From: Zoogloea oleivorans | GTDB lineage: Bacteria > Pseudomonadota > Gammaproteobacteria > Burkholderiales > Rhodocyclaceae | Assembly (NCBI RefSeq): GCF_008107625.1 | Contig: NZ_SDKK01000021.1 | Location: forward strand, 52,989-85,501 | Length of the DNA: 32,513 nt | Direction: 5' to 3' | Shown: piece after piece, positions 17,630-26,643 of the stretch | Position numbering within the stretch: position 1 is the first letter of the stretch | How the letters are laid out: the number at the start of each line of letters is the position of its first letter | Notes under the pieces: model-generated | Told to the model about the DNA's origin: nothing | The model's database searches: none | The model's input: the letters and a program-made list of their open reading frames with translations, nothing else | Made by a program: the position numbers and the translations under genes

Positions 17630-17859
17630 TTTGCACACCTTAGGTGCGCTGCACCATTTTGAGGCTTCAACACTTTACACAATAAAATCAATCATATGCC
17701 AGAGTGCCGCACAGCTTATCCACAACTTACCCCCAGTTTTGTGTGCATAGGTAAAAGTTATTGAGATTTTGCTTTGAACAGGACTGCTCTATTTTTAGGC
17801 AACCCGAAAAAACCCTTATGTGTCCGTTACATGACAGCCTCCCCCACAGTTTGTCCACA
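17586..17859. promoter_or_regulatory. Cluster of DnaA-box-like 9-mers
   Basis: One perfect TTATCCACA (17716–17724, plus). Four more match TTATNCACA with one mismatch: TTGTCCACA (17586–17594 and 17851–17859), TTTTGCACA (17629–17637), and CTATGCACA on the minus strand (17742–17750). AT-richer DNA surrounds them (17672–17700 and 17751–17775). This fills the centre of the gene-free stretch. It may be a DnaA-binding locus; the standard betaproteobacterial oriC neighbours (dnaA, rpmH) are absent here. Confidence 0.4.
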
Positions 17860-17894
17860 GCCTTGCCCACCCTGAATGTGGGTTGTTCAAGGCT
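17791..17894. repeat. Non-coding direct repeat, copy 2, ending in a hairpin
   Basis: Second 104-nt element, ungapped against copy 1 for about 80 nt. Its hairpin is better: outer arms AGCCTTG / CAAGGCT (17859–17865 / 17888–17894) and inner arms CCCAC / GTGGG (17866–17870 / 17878–17882). The second outer pair is G·C here and C·G in copy 1, a compensatory change. The hairpin ends 10 bases beyond the LysR stop codon and could terminate that gene, though no T-run follows. Confidence 0.7.
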
Positions 17895-17904
17895 GTAAAC
17901 CGCG

Positions 17905-18831
17905 TCAGGGGATAAAGGGCAAGTTGATCAGATCGCTGCGGGCGACCCCCGCGGTCATCTGCCGACACAGGGTGATGAATTCCCGCATGCCGGCGGTTAC
18001 ATACTTGCGCTTGTGGGTAACAAACTGGAACTGGCGACGCAGATCCAGCTCCGGCGTTTCCACCGCCACCAGGCTGCCGCGCCGGAAGGCCTCGCGCAGG
18101 GCCAGGCGCGAAATGCAACCGATGCCGAGGCCGCTTTCCACGGTGCGCTTGATGGCCTCGGTATGCTCCAGCTCGAGTCGCACCTTTAATTCTCCGGTGA
18201 AGTGACGCAGGGCCTGATCGAAAGTCTCCCGAGTGCCGGAACCACTCTCCCGCAGGATCCAGTCCTGCCGGGCCAGCGCCTCCATATCGGCCCGGCCGGC
18301 CTTGGCAAGGGGATGTTCCGGCGCGCAAAACACCACCAGTTCGTCCTCCACCCACGGCTCGACAATCAGGTCAGGGTGACGACAGCTGCCCTCGATGAGG
18401 CCCAGGTCCAGCTCGTAGTGAGACAGCTGATGAACGATGGTGGCCGAGTTGTGCACCGTCAGCTTGACCTGCGCACTCGGGTGACGGCGCAGGAAATCGG
18501 CGGCAATCAGCGTCGCCAGGTAGTTGCCAACCGTCAGCGTGGCACCGATCTGCAGGGGGCCGAAGTCGGTCTGGCGGGTCAGCAGGGATTCGATCTCGCG
18601 CGCGTGCTCGATCAGTTGCACCGCGTGGGGCAACACCACCTGCCCCTGCTCGTTGAGCCGCAGGGCCTTGCCAATACGATCAAAAAGCTGGGTGTCGAAC
18701 TGGCGCTCCAGCTCCCCCAGCGCCGTGCTGGTCGCCGACTGGGACAGGGCCAGCTCGTCGGCAGCGCGGGACACGCTTTCGTGACGGGCCACAGCCACAA
18801 AGATTTCAAGCTGACGAAGGGTGTATTTCAT
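17905..18831 (-). CDS. LysR-type regulator divergent from fpr (FinR-like)
   Basis: A 308-aa LysR-family regulator. The N-terminal winged helix-turn-helix reads MKYTLRQLEIFVAVARHES then SRAADELALSQSATSTALGELE (about residues 20–42). The effector domain starts about 90 (LQIGATLTVGNYLATLIAADF) and contains LDLGLIEG and GLGIGCISRLAL. In Pseudomonas putida the LysR regulator FinR is divergent from fprA and activates it under superoxide; the same arrangement here supports that role by context, not by direct proof. The start at 18831 is chosen because the family motif begins there; an upstream in-frame ATG at 18858 would add nine hydrophobic residues. A 100-bp AT-rich gap separates it from fpr. Confidence 0.92.
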   Translation of the reverse strand: MKYTLRQLEIFVAVARHESVSRAADELALSQSATSTALGELERQFDTQLFDRIGKALRLNEQGQVVLPHAVQLIEHAREIESLLTRQTDFGPLQIGATLTVGNYLATLIAADFLRRHPSAQVKLTVHNSATIVHQLSHYELDLGLIEGSCRHPDLIVEPWVEDELVVFCAPEHPLAKAGRADMEALARQDWILRESGSGTRETFDQALRHFTGELKVRLELEHTEAIKRTVESGLGIGCISRLALREAFRRGSLVAVETPELDLRRQFQFVTHKRKYVTAGMREFITLCRQMTAGVARSDLINLPFIP

Positions 18832-18868
18832 ATCTACAAAATAGAATATATATATCAATATAATCCAT

Positions 18869-18896
18869 TTTACAGATTTATCCGACTCGCTAAACT
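18869..18896 (+). promoter_or_regulatory. fpr promoter and LysR control region
   Basis: TTTACA (18869–18874), 16 bp, TAAACT (18891–18896), 35 bases before the fpr ATG. Directly upstream, 18838–18863 is almost pure A/T (ATATATATATCAATATAAT) with T-N11-A arrangements, a natural LysR-binding stretch shared with the divergent regulator gene. Confidence 0.6.
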
Positions 18897-18931
18897 AGGC
18901 ACATCCAAGCAAACCCAGCAGAGACGCCGCC

Positions 18932-19708
18932 ATGAGCAAACTGAGCACCCAAACCGTCCTTTCCGTCCGTCACTGGAACGACTCCCTGTTCAGCTTCAAG
19001 GTCTCCCGCGATGCCGGGTTGCGCTTCGAAAACGGTCAGTTCGTGATGATCGGGCTGGAAGTGGATGGCCGTCCGCTCACCCGCGCTTACAGCATCGCCA
19101 GCCCCAACTACGAAGAGCATCTGGAATTCTTCAGCATCAAGGTGCAGAACGGCCCCCTCACCTCGCGCCTGCAGCACCTGCAGCCGGGTGATCCGATCGT
19201 CGTGAGCAAGAAGCCCACCGGCACGCTGGTCCTGCATGACCTGCTGCCCGGCCGCAACCTCTACCTGTTCTCCACCGGCACGGGCCTGGCGCCCTTCATG
19301 AGCGTGATCCAGGACCCGGAAACCTACGAACGCTTCGAGAAGGTGGTGCTGCTCCACGGGGTACGTTACGTGTCCGAACTGGCCTACAGCGAGTTCATCG
19401 AGCAGGCCCTGCCGGAAAACGAGTTCTTCGGCGAGGAAGTGCGCAACAAGCTGGTTTACTACCCCACCGTGACCCGCGAGGAGTTTCGCAACCAGGGCCG
19501 CGTCACCGACCTGATCACCACCGGCAAGTTCTTCGAGGATACCGGGCTGCCGCCCCTCGACCCGGCGCTCGACCGGGCCATGATCTGCGGCAGCCCGGCC
19601 ATGCTCGACGACACCTGCAAGATGCTCGACGCACGCGGCTTCAAGATTTCCCCGCACATCGGCGCCCCGGGCGACTACGTGATCGAACGGGCCTTCGTCG
19701 AAAAGTGA
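18932..19708 (+). CDS. fpr: Ferredoxin–NADP+ reductase
   Basis: Transfers electrons between NADPH and ferredoxin/flavodoxin; in proteobacteria it helps repair Fe-S clusters under oxidative stress. The 258-aa protein has the FAD-binding RAYSIAS motif (about residue 51), a short phosphate-binding segment (GPLTSRLQHL), the NADP-binding STGTGLAPFMS, and the C-terminal ends of subclass I bacterial FNRs (CGSPAMLDDTCKML and YVIERAFVEK). It is soluble. The divergent LysR gene and the promoter between them suggest redox-controlled expression. A REP-like pair lies between its stop and the convergent depolymerase gene. Confidence 0.96.
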   Translation: MSKLSTQTVLSVRHWNDSLFSFKVSRDAGLRFENGQFVMIGLEVDGRPLTRAYSIASPNYEEHLEFFSIKVQNGPLTSRLQHLQPGDPIVVSKKPTGTLVLHDLLPGRNLYLFSTGTGLAPFMSVIQDPETYERFEKVVLLHGVRYVSELAYSEFIEQALPENEFFGEEVRNKLVYYPTVTREEFRNQGRVTDLITTGKFFEDTGLPPLDPALDRAMICGSPAMLDDTCKMLDARGFKISPHIGAPGDYVIERAFVEK

Positions 19709-19714
19709 TGGATC

Positions 19715-19783
19715 CTGTGGGTCGGACTTCAGTCCGACATCACGCGTTCAGTGTGCCTTGTCGGACTAAAGTCCGACCCACAG
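19715..19783. repeat. REP-like inverted pair (BIME-type)
   Basis: Two 25-nt units in opposite orientation (19715–19739 and 19759–19783) match with one mismatch, separated by 19 nt. Each unit contains its own small palindrome (GTCGGACT / AGTCCGAC) preceded by CTGTGG. The pair sits between the convergent fpr and depolymerase stops and can fold as one long stem or two small ones, so it may serve as a two-way terminator. Confidence 0.8.
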
Positions 19784-19792
19784 GAGATATGG

Positions 19793-20836
19793 TCAGCGCC
19801 CGGTGGATTCCGCCAGCCGGGCAATCATCTTGCGCACCGCCGTCATCTGCGGGGCGTTCTTGGTAGCGTAATCCGGCGAGCCGTAACCCCACCAGTCCCA
19901 ACAGCCCTTCGGGTTGTACACCCAGCGCATGGAGCCTGCCGCCAGACCGCTGCGGGCCACTGTCTGCGGGTAGAGCACGATCAGCCGGTTGCTCTCCGCC
20001 CAGGCGTTGTAGCCGGCACCTTCCACGAAGCGATGGCCAATCTGGTCTTCGCTCTGCCGACAGCCGTGAAAGGCCACGTGCACCTGACAGCCGCCCGTCC
20101 TGCAGCGGTCCGGCACATAGGCAAAACCCTGCTCAGCCAGGCTCACATCCGACGGCAGGCCGTTGATAAAGGGGCGCTGGTCAAAGGCAATCAGGGAAGC
20201 CGGTTTGCCTGCAGTCTTCGGCTTGAGCGGCCCGACCAGATGATTGAGCAGCTCGTAGGGCGCATCGAAATCGCCACAGCGGTTGATGAAGGGCGGCTCG
20301 GAAGTGTTGCAGGCGTTGGGCTTGGTGTCGGACACGGAAATCATCGCGTGACCGGCATCGGGCAAAGTCACCAGTTCGATCGCCGAGTCGGGTATCCACT
20401 GCTTGTAGAAAGCCACCAGCGCATCCACCACCGGGCGTTCGACGGTATGGTCGGCACTGCCGGTGAGTACCCACACCTTGTCATCGGCGAGAGCCGAAGG
20501 CGGGTCGATCAGCGCCAGGCGAGCGCGGGACTCCATGCGCGGCTTCACGTCTTCGGGCGTAGGGGGCTGGGCCCAGCTCTTTGGCGCCATGCAATGGCTC
20601 AGCGCACGCCAGGTGCTGCCTTCGGCGCAATCATAAGGACCTGCAGCAATGACTCCGGCGCCCTTCACCAGCTTTGAATAAGCCACCTGGAACTGCACTG
20701 CCATGTAGCCGCCGGACGAAACGCCGGACACCGTGACCGCGTCGCCCCGGGCCCCCAGCGCCGGCAAGGGCGGCGCGGCAAGACACGCGGCAGACAGCCC
20801 GAGTGCGCAGAAGGCCGGGATCGTCTTCAATTTCAT
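19793..20836 (-). CDS. Extracytoplasmic PHB depolymerase family esterase (type 2 domain order)
   Basis: A 347-aa exported hydrolase. A signal peptide (KTIPAFCALGLSAACLA) precedes the mature protein. The lipase box is GVSSG with Ser40; TGSADHTV probably holds the catalytic Asp, and the oxyanion-type VAFHGCRQS comes after the nucleophile. This order, nucleophile before oxyanion His, is the type-2 arrangement described for Rhodospirillum rubrum and Acidovorax-type depolymerases. Late WGYGSPDY and CWDWW segments are also family-like. It would hydrolyse poly-3-hydroxybutyrate or oligomers, but no separate substrate-binding domain is seen. Its ATG overlaps the stop of the upstream MAPEG gene as ATGA. 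Confidence 0.87.
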   Translation of the reverse strand: MKLKTIPAFCALGLSAACLAAPPLPALGARGDAVTVSGVSSGGYMAVQFQVAYSKLVKGAGVIAAGPYDCAEGSTWRALSHCMAPKSWAQPPTPEDVKPRMESRARLALIDPPSALADDKVWVLTGSADHTVERPVVDALVAFYKQWIPDSAIELVTLPDAGHAMISVSDTKPNACNTSEPPFINRCGDFDAPYELLNHLVGPLKPKTAGKPASLIAFDQRPFINGLPSDVSLAEQGFAYVPDRCRTGGCQVHVAFHGCRQSEDQIGHRFVEGAGYNAWAESNRLIVLYPQTVARSGLAAGSMRWVYNPKGCWDWWGYGSPDYATKNAPQMTAVRKMIARLAESTGR

Positions 20837-21240
20837 TTCATTGCTCCAATCAGATGCAGCAGGACACCGCCGCCTGCCACCAGGCCGAGGGCGCCAAAAG
20901 CCAGCGCACCGACCGTAAAACCACCGGCCCGCCGGGCCGGGTCCTGCGCGTAGCCAATGGCGTACCAGATGCGGCCGAACAGCCACACGCCCCCCAGGGC
21001 AGCAGCAATCGCATCGCTGACATAGGCCGCGCTGATCCACAAGCACGGCAGCATCATCACGGCCCATTCCAGGGTGTTCATCTGAACCCGGTACAAACGC
21101 TCGAAAACCGGGTGACCGGTAACGGCCGGCGCCTGCACGCCATACTTGTGGCGGCCCTTGCCAACGGCAAAACCCGTACCGAACATCAGAAGGACAATCA
21201 GCAGCGTAACCCCGGCTGTCAGGGGAGAAGATGACAACAT
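20833..21240 (-). CDS. MAPEG family membrane protein
   Basis: A 135-aa inner-membrane protein with four hydrophobic segments. The family signature is visible: FERLYRVQMNTLEWAVMMLPCLW, then RIWYAIGYAQDPARRAGGF. MAPEG proteins bind glutathione or lipids; bacterial members are poorly characterised, and some have glutathione transferase activity. The start is taken as ATG 21240 (MLSSSPLTAG); a longer frame to 21339 adds non-family residues that overlap the divergent promoter region. Its stop overlaps the depolymerase start, so the two are likely translated together, with a 97-bp divergent gap to the ABC exporter. Confidence 0.88.
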   Translation of the reverse strand: MLSSSPLTAGVTLLIVLLMFGTGFAVGKGRHKYGVQAPAVTGHPVFERLYRVQMNTLEWAVMMLPCLWISAAYVSDAIAAALGGVWLFGRIWYAIGYAQDPARRAGGFTVGALAFGALGLVAGGGVLLHLIGAMK

Positions 21241-21337
21241 GGCTGGAACATTTATGGGAGTCAGGAAGCCATAGCTTACCGGGCATTTGTGCATTGCACA
21301 TAGAATCCCCAACCACCTCCTCCCAGGCGCCCAATCC

Positions 21338-23074
<1,737 letters not shown>

Positions 23075-23098
23075 GCAGCGCGAACAACAAAATTCACT

Positions 23099-23112
23099 AT
23101 GACTTAGGTCAT
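23099..23112. promoter_or_regulatory. Palindrome resembling an FNR-family site
   Basis: ATGAC-TTAG-GTCAT is a perfect 5-bp inverted repeat with a 4-base spacer, the geometry of FNR/ANR sites (TTGAT-N4-ATCAA), but the outer T/A bases differ. It lies 150 bp before the FeeM-like start, in a 190-bp gap otherwise empty of recognisable signals. Confidence 0.25.
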
Positions 23113-23264
23113 TTTCATGTCGGGAGGTGATGACTTGCAGGGCATTGCCGTGATTTATTTCGCGGAAATCTGCTCAAAACGGGTGCAAGTTCCTTTTGCC
23201 GCAAGCAGAATCCGTGAAATTTTTCGCATTCGCAAAAAATGCACTTCGCGTTCGGCATTAAGCA

Positions 23265-23981
23265 ATGACACTAAACCGTGACCTGCCTGCGCCGAACGAT
23301 GAGATCGGCGGCAGGGACTCTCAAGGCTTTGCATCCACGCTCTCTGCATCCTATGTCGTGCAGTGTGCCGACCCCGACAGCCACGGCCACGCAGTACGGC
23401 TGTTGATCGAACGCCGCTACGCATGGCGCGGGCTGCATACCGGCGATGCGCATCACCAGCAATTGCGCCCGGACTGCATCACCCTGGTGGCATCCTGCGC
23501 AGACGAAATCTTCGGTACCGTAACCCTGCGCCTTGATGGCGACGAAGGGCTGCTGGCCGATACCCTTTACCGGGACGAACTCGCCTTTCTGCGCCGCCCC
23601 GATGCCCGCCTGTGCGAAATCACCAAACTGGCCGTGGACACTCACCACAATACCAAGGAAGTACTCGGCGCCCTCTTCCACCTCATCTACATCCACGGCC
23701 GGCTGATCCACGGCATGACTTCTGTGGTCATCGAAGTCCACCCGCGCCATGCCGGCTTCTATCGCCGAATGCTCGGCTTCACCACAATTGGTGAACAGAA
23801 GGCCTGCCCGCGGGTGAATGACGCCCCCGCCGTACTGCTGCACCTGGATCTGCGCCATGTGGATGAGCAGATCGCCCTTCTGGGTGGCCTGGGCTCCTGC
23901 CGGGCCCGTTCCCTCTACGCCTACTTTCTGTCCCGCGAAGAGCAGGACGAGATCCTGCGCGAGCTCTGCGGCAGCCACTGA
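23265..23981 (+). CDS. N-acyl amino acid synthase, FeeM-like (GNAT fold)
   Basis: A 238-aa cytoplasmic protein resembling the FeeM catalytic core, an acyltransferase related to acyl-homoserine lactone synthases that joins long-chain fatty acyl groups from acyl-ACP to amino acids such as tyrosine. Supporting segments are RLLIERRYAWRGL near the N-terminus, ADEIFGTVTLRLD, the motif CEITKLAVD (about residue 118), GALFHLIYIHGRLIHGMTSVVIEVHPRHAGFYRRMLGF, typical of the GNAT-like core, and NDAPAVLLHLDL. It stands alone; the acyl carrier protein and hydrolase genes that sometimes accompany feeM are not present. The start ATG lacks a strong ribosome site. Product and role are unknown here. Confidence 0.8.
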   Translation: MTLNRDLPAPNDEIGGRDSQGFASTLSASYVVQCADPDSHGHAVRLLIERRYAWRGLHTGDAHHQQLRPDCITLVASCADEIFGTVTLRLDGDEGLLADTLYRDELAFLRRPDARLCEITKLAVDTHHNTKEVLGALFHLIYIHGRLIHGMTSVVIEVHPRHAGFYRRMLGFTTIGEQKACPRVNDAPAVLLHLDLRHVDEQIALLGGLGSCRARSLYAYFLSREEQDEILRELCGSH

Positions 23982-24080
23982 GTGTCGGATCCGGCATCTT
24001 TGCCGGGCACGGCCGCCGCACGGGGCCGGCAAGTCGGGTAAAGTTGCGCCTTCGTTTTCAGCATCCCCGGAAAGTACTCC

Positions 24081-25745
24081 ATGGCTCAATACGTCATGTC
24101 CATGCTGCGCGTCAGCAAGGTCGTCCCCCCCAAGCGGCAGATCATCAAGGACATCTCCCTGTCCTTCTTCCCCGGCGCCAAGATCGGCCTGCTCGGCCTC
24201 AACGGCTCAGGCAAGTCCACGGTCCTGCGGATCATGGCCGGCGTCGACAAGGAATACGACGGCGAAGTCCAGTGGCAGCCCAACATGTCCATCGGCTATC
24301 TGCCCCAGGAGCCCCAGCTGGACGCCAACAAGACCGTCCGCGAGGAAGTCGAATCCGGTCTCGGCGAAGTCATGGAAGCCAAGCAGAAGCTTGAAGAGGT
24401 GTACGCCGCCTACGCCGAACCCGATGCCGACTTCGACAAGCTGGCCGAGCTGCAGGCCAAGTACGAGAACATCATTTCCACCAGCGGTGCCGACGTGGAA
24501 ACCCAGCTGGAAATCGCCGCCGATGCCCTGCGCCTGCCGCCCTGGGATGCCAAGATCGGCCCCCTGTCCGGCGGTGAAAAGCGCCGTGTGGCGCTGTGCA
24601 AGCTACTCCTGTCGCGCCCCGACATGCTGCTCCTCGACGAACCCACCAACCACCTTGACGCGGAATCCGTCGAGTGGCTGGAACAGTTCCTGGTGCGCTT
24701 TCCGGGTACCGTGGTGGCCGTCACCCATGATCGCTACTTCCTCAACAACGCCGCCGAATGGATTCTTGAACTCGACCGCGGCCACGGCATCCCCTGGAAG
24801 GGCAACTACTCCAGCTGGCTCGAGCAAAAAGAAGCCCGCCTGGAGCAGGAGTCCAAGCAGGAAGGCGCCCGCATGAAGGCCATGAAGCAGGAACTCGAAT
24901 GGGTCCGCTCCAACCCCAAGGCCCGCCAGGCCAAGAGCAAGGCCCGCCTGTCGCGCTATGAGGAAATGTCCAGCGTCGAATACCAGAAGCGCAACGAAAC
25001 CCAGGAAATCTTCATTCCCATCGGCGAGCGCCTCGGCGACAAGGTCATCGAGTTCACCGACGTATCCAAGGGTTTTGGCGACAAGCTGCTGATGGACAAG
25101 GTTAACTTCAGCATTCCGGCGGGCGCCATTGTCGGCATCATCGGCCCCAACGGCGCCGGTAAATCGACGCTGTTCAAGATGATCACCGGCCAGGACAAGC
25201 CGGACACGGGCGATGTAGTGATCGGACCCACGGTCAAGATCGCCTACGTGGACCAGTCCCGCGACTGCCTCGACGGCACCAAGACAGTGTTCGACGAGCT
25301 GGCCGGCGGCGCCGACATCCTGACCATCGGCAAGTATGAAATGCCCAGCCGGGCCTACATCGGCCGCTTCAACTTCAAGGGCGGCGACCAGCAAAAGCTC
25401 GTCGGCAATCTGTCCGGCGGCGAGCGCGGCCGGCTGCATCTGGCCAAGACCCTGATGGACGGCGGCAATGTGCTGCTGCTTGACGAACCGTCAAACGACC
25501 TGGATGTGGAAACCCTCCGCGCCCTCGAAGATGCGCTGCTGGAATTCGCCGGCTGTGCGCTGATCATCTCCCACGATCGCTGGTTCCTCGACCGCATCTG
25601 TACCCATATCCTGGCTGCGGAAGGCGATTCCCAATGGACCTTCTTCGCGGGTAACTATCAAGAGTACGAGGACGACAAGAAAAAACGTCTGGGTGAAGAA
25701 GGCGCCAAGCCGAAGCGCATCCGCTACCGGCCGATTGCCCGCTGA
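24081..25745 (+). CDS. ettA: Energy-dependent translational throttle protein EttA (ABC-F)
   Basis: A 554-aa ABC-F protein that binds the ribosomal E site and gates the first elongation cycle according to ADP/ATP ratio. It has two ATPase cassettes: Walker A GLNGSGKST and GPNGAGKST; signatures LSGGEKRRVALCKLL and LSGGERGRLHLAKTL; Walker B LLLDEPTNHLD and LLLDEPSNDLD. The inter-domain linker (about 240–310) is Lys/Glu/Arg-rich, and the EttA-specific arm region is in cassette 1. The N-terminus MAQYVMSMLRVSKVVPPKRQIIKDISLSF is the usual one for this family. It has no membrane segment. An IS3 element begins 11 bases after its stop. Confidence 0.96.
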   Translation: MAQYVMSMLRVSKVVPPKRQIIKDISLSFFPGAKIGLLGLNGSGKSTVLRIMAGVDKEYDGEVQWQPNMSIGYLPQEPQLDANKTVREEVESGLGEVMEAKQKLEEVYAAYAEPDADFDKLAELQAKYENIISTSGADVETQLEIAADALRLPPWDAKIGPLSGGEKRRVALCKLLLSRPDMLLLDEPTNHLDAESVEWLEQFLVRFPGTVVAVTHDRYFLNNAAEWILELDRGHGIPWKGNYSSWLEQKEARLEQESKQEGARMKAMKQELEWVRSNPKARQAKSKARLSRYEEMSSVEYQKRNETQEIFIPIGERLGDKVIEFTDVSKGFGDKLLMDKVNFSIPAGAIVGIIGPNGAGKSTLFKMITGQDKPDTGDVVIGPTVKIAYVDQSRDCLDGTKTVFDELAGGADILTIGKYEMPSRAYIGRFNFKGGDQQKLVGNLSGGERGRLHLAKTLMDGGNVLLLDEPSNDLDVETLRALEDALLEFAGCALIISHDRWFLDRICTHILAAEGDSQWTFFAGNYQEYEDDKKKRLGEEGAKPKRIRYRPIAR

Positions 25746-25756
25746 AACAGCAGGTT

Positions 25757-25784
25757 TGACCCGTCCTAACCCAGGTTGACACCT
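25757..25784. repeat. IS3 element inverted repeat (orfB-side end)
   Basis: 28-nt terminal repeat starting TGACCCGTCCT with a second conserved block GTTGACACCT. It pairs with 27071–27098 with five mismatches. Confidence 0.85.
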
Positions 25785-25804
25785 GTTGTGACGGATAAGC
25801 AGGC

Positions 25805-26641
25805 CTAACGGTTGGCCTGCAAAGACGCCCGATGAACTTCATCGGGCGTCTTCAATTGTAGCGAGCAATGCGGTCGCTCCGTGTTGTAGATGGCGATCGA
25901 CTGACGAACCATGTGCCGGGCCTGATTCAGATCGTCGGGCAGTTGGAGCAGAAACTCGTGCTTGAGAATGCCATTGACCCGTTCCGCCAAGGCATTCTGA
26001 TAGCAGTCGTAGCCGTCGGTCATCGAACAGATCAGTCCGTGTTTCTGGTGAATGGCCTGGTACTCATGGGCGCAGTATTGGATGCCGCGATCGGAATGAT
26101 GAACCAGCGGCTGCTGTCCCTGGCGCCCCTTGAGGGCCATCTTCAAGGCCTGGCTGACCTCGGCTGTGTGCAGGCTGTCATGGACGTGGTAACCGACGAT
26201 CTTGCGGGAGTAGGCATCGGTGACCAGGCTCAGGTAGGCGCAGCGCTCCCGGGTCGGCAGATAGGTGATGTCGGCGACCCAGACCTGCTCGCTGGCTTCG
26301 GCCTGAACCTGTTCCGGCCCCGCCTTAAGTAAATTCGGGTGGCGCCGGAAACGATGGTGACTGTCCGTCGTCTTGTGATACGCCCGCCGGGGCCGGACCA
26401 GCAGACGATTCCCGCGCAAGAGATCGAACAAGGCATCACGCCCGATGCCCAGGCCTTCGGCCATCAGCGCCGGGCGAATCAGGTGGTGCAGCTTGCGCGT
26501 GCCTAAGCGGGGCTGGCGCAAGCGCTTCTCCTTCACCAGGCCCACAATCCGTTCGTGCCGGGCTTCGTCGCACGCCCGACGGCGCTGCCATTGGTAGTGC
26601 GCCTGCCGGCTGATGCCCATGTAGCGGCAAGCCCTCGACAC
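25805..26641 (-). CDS. IS3-family transposase OrfB (integrase catalytic domain)
   Basis: The 278-aa OrfB carries the DDE integrase core: first Asp in VWVADITYLPT, second in VHHSDRGIQYC, Glu in NALAERVNGILKHEFL, all intact. N-terminal HTH_21-type segment: ACRYMGISRQAHYQWQRR. The first codon of this frame is GTG at 26641, but the frame is open upstream and joins orfA through the A6G site at 26686–26692, so the active transposase is most likely the OrfAB fusion. No stop or frameshift breaks the gene, suggesting a functional element. Confidence 0.93.
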   Translation of the reverse strand: MSRACRYMGISRQAHYQWQRRRACDEARHERIVGLVKEKRLRQPRLGTRKLHHLIRPALMAEGLGIGRDALFDLLRGNRLLVRPRRAYHKTTDSHHRFRRHPNLLKAGPEQVQAEASEQVWVADITYLPTRERCAYLSLVTDAYSRKIVGYHVHDSLHTAEVSQALKMALKGRQGQQPLVHHSDRGIQYCAHEYQAIHQKHGLICSMTDGYDCYQNALAERVNGILKHEFLLQLPDDLNQARHMVRQSIAIYNTERPHCSLQLKTPDEVHRASLQANR

Positions 26642-26643
26642 CT

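Noticed and set aside
23219-23240. Inverted repeat around TTTTTCGCATTCGCAAAAA
   Set aside because: The central CGC blocks are direct, not inverted; only the T/A tracts pair.
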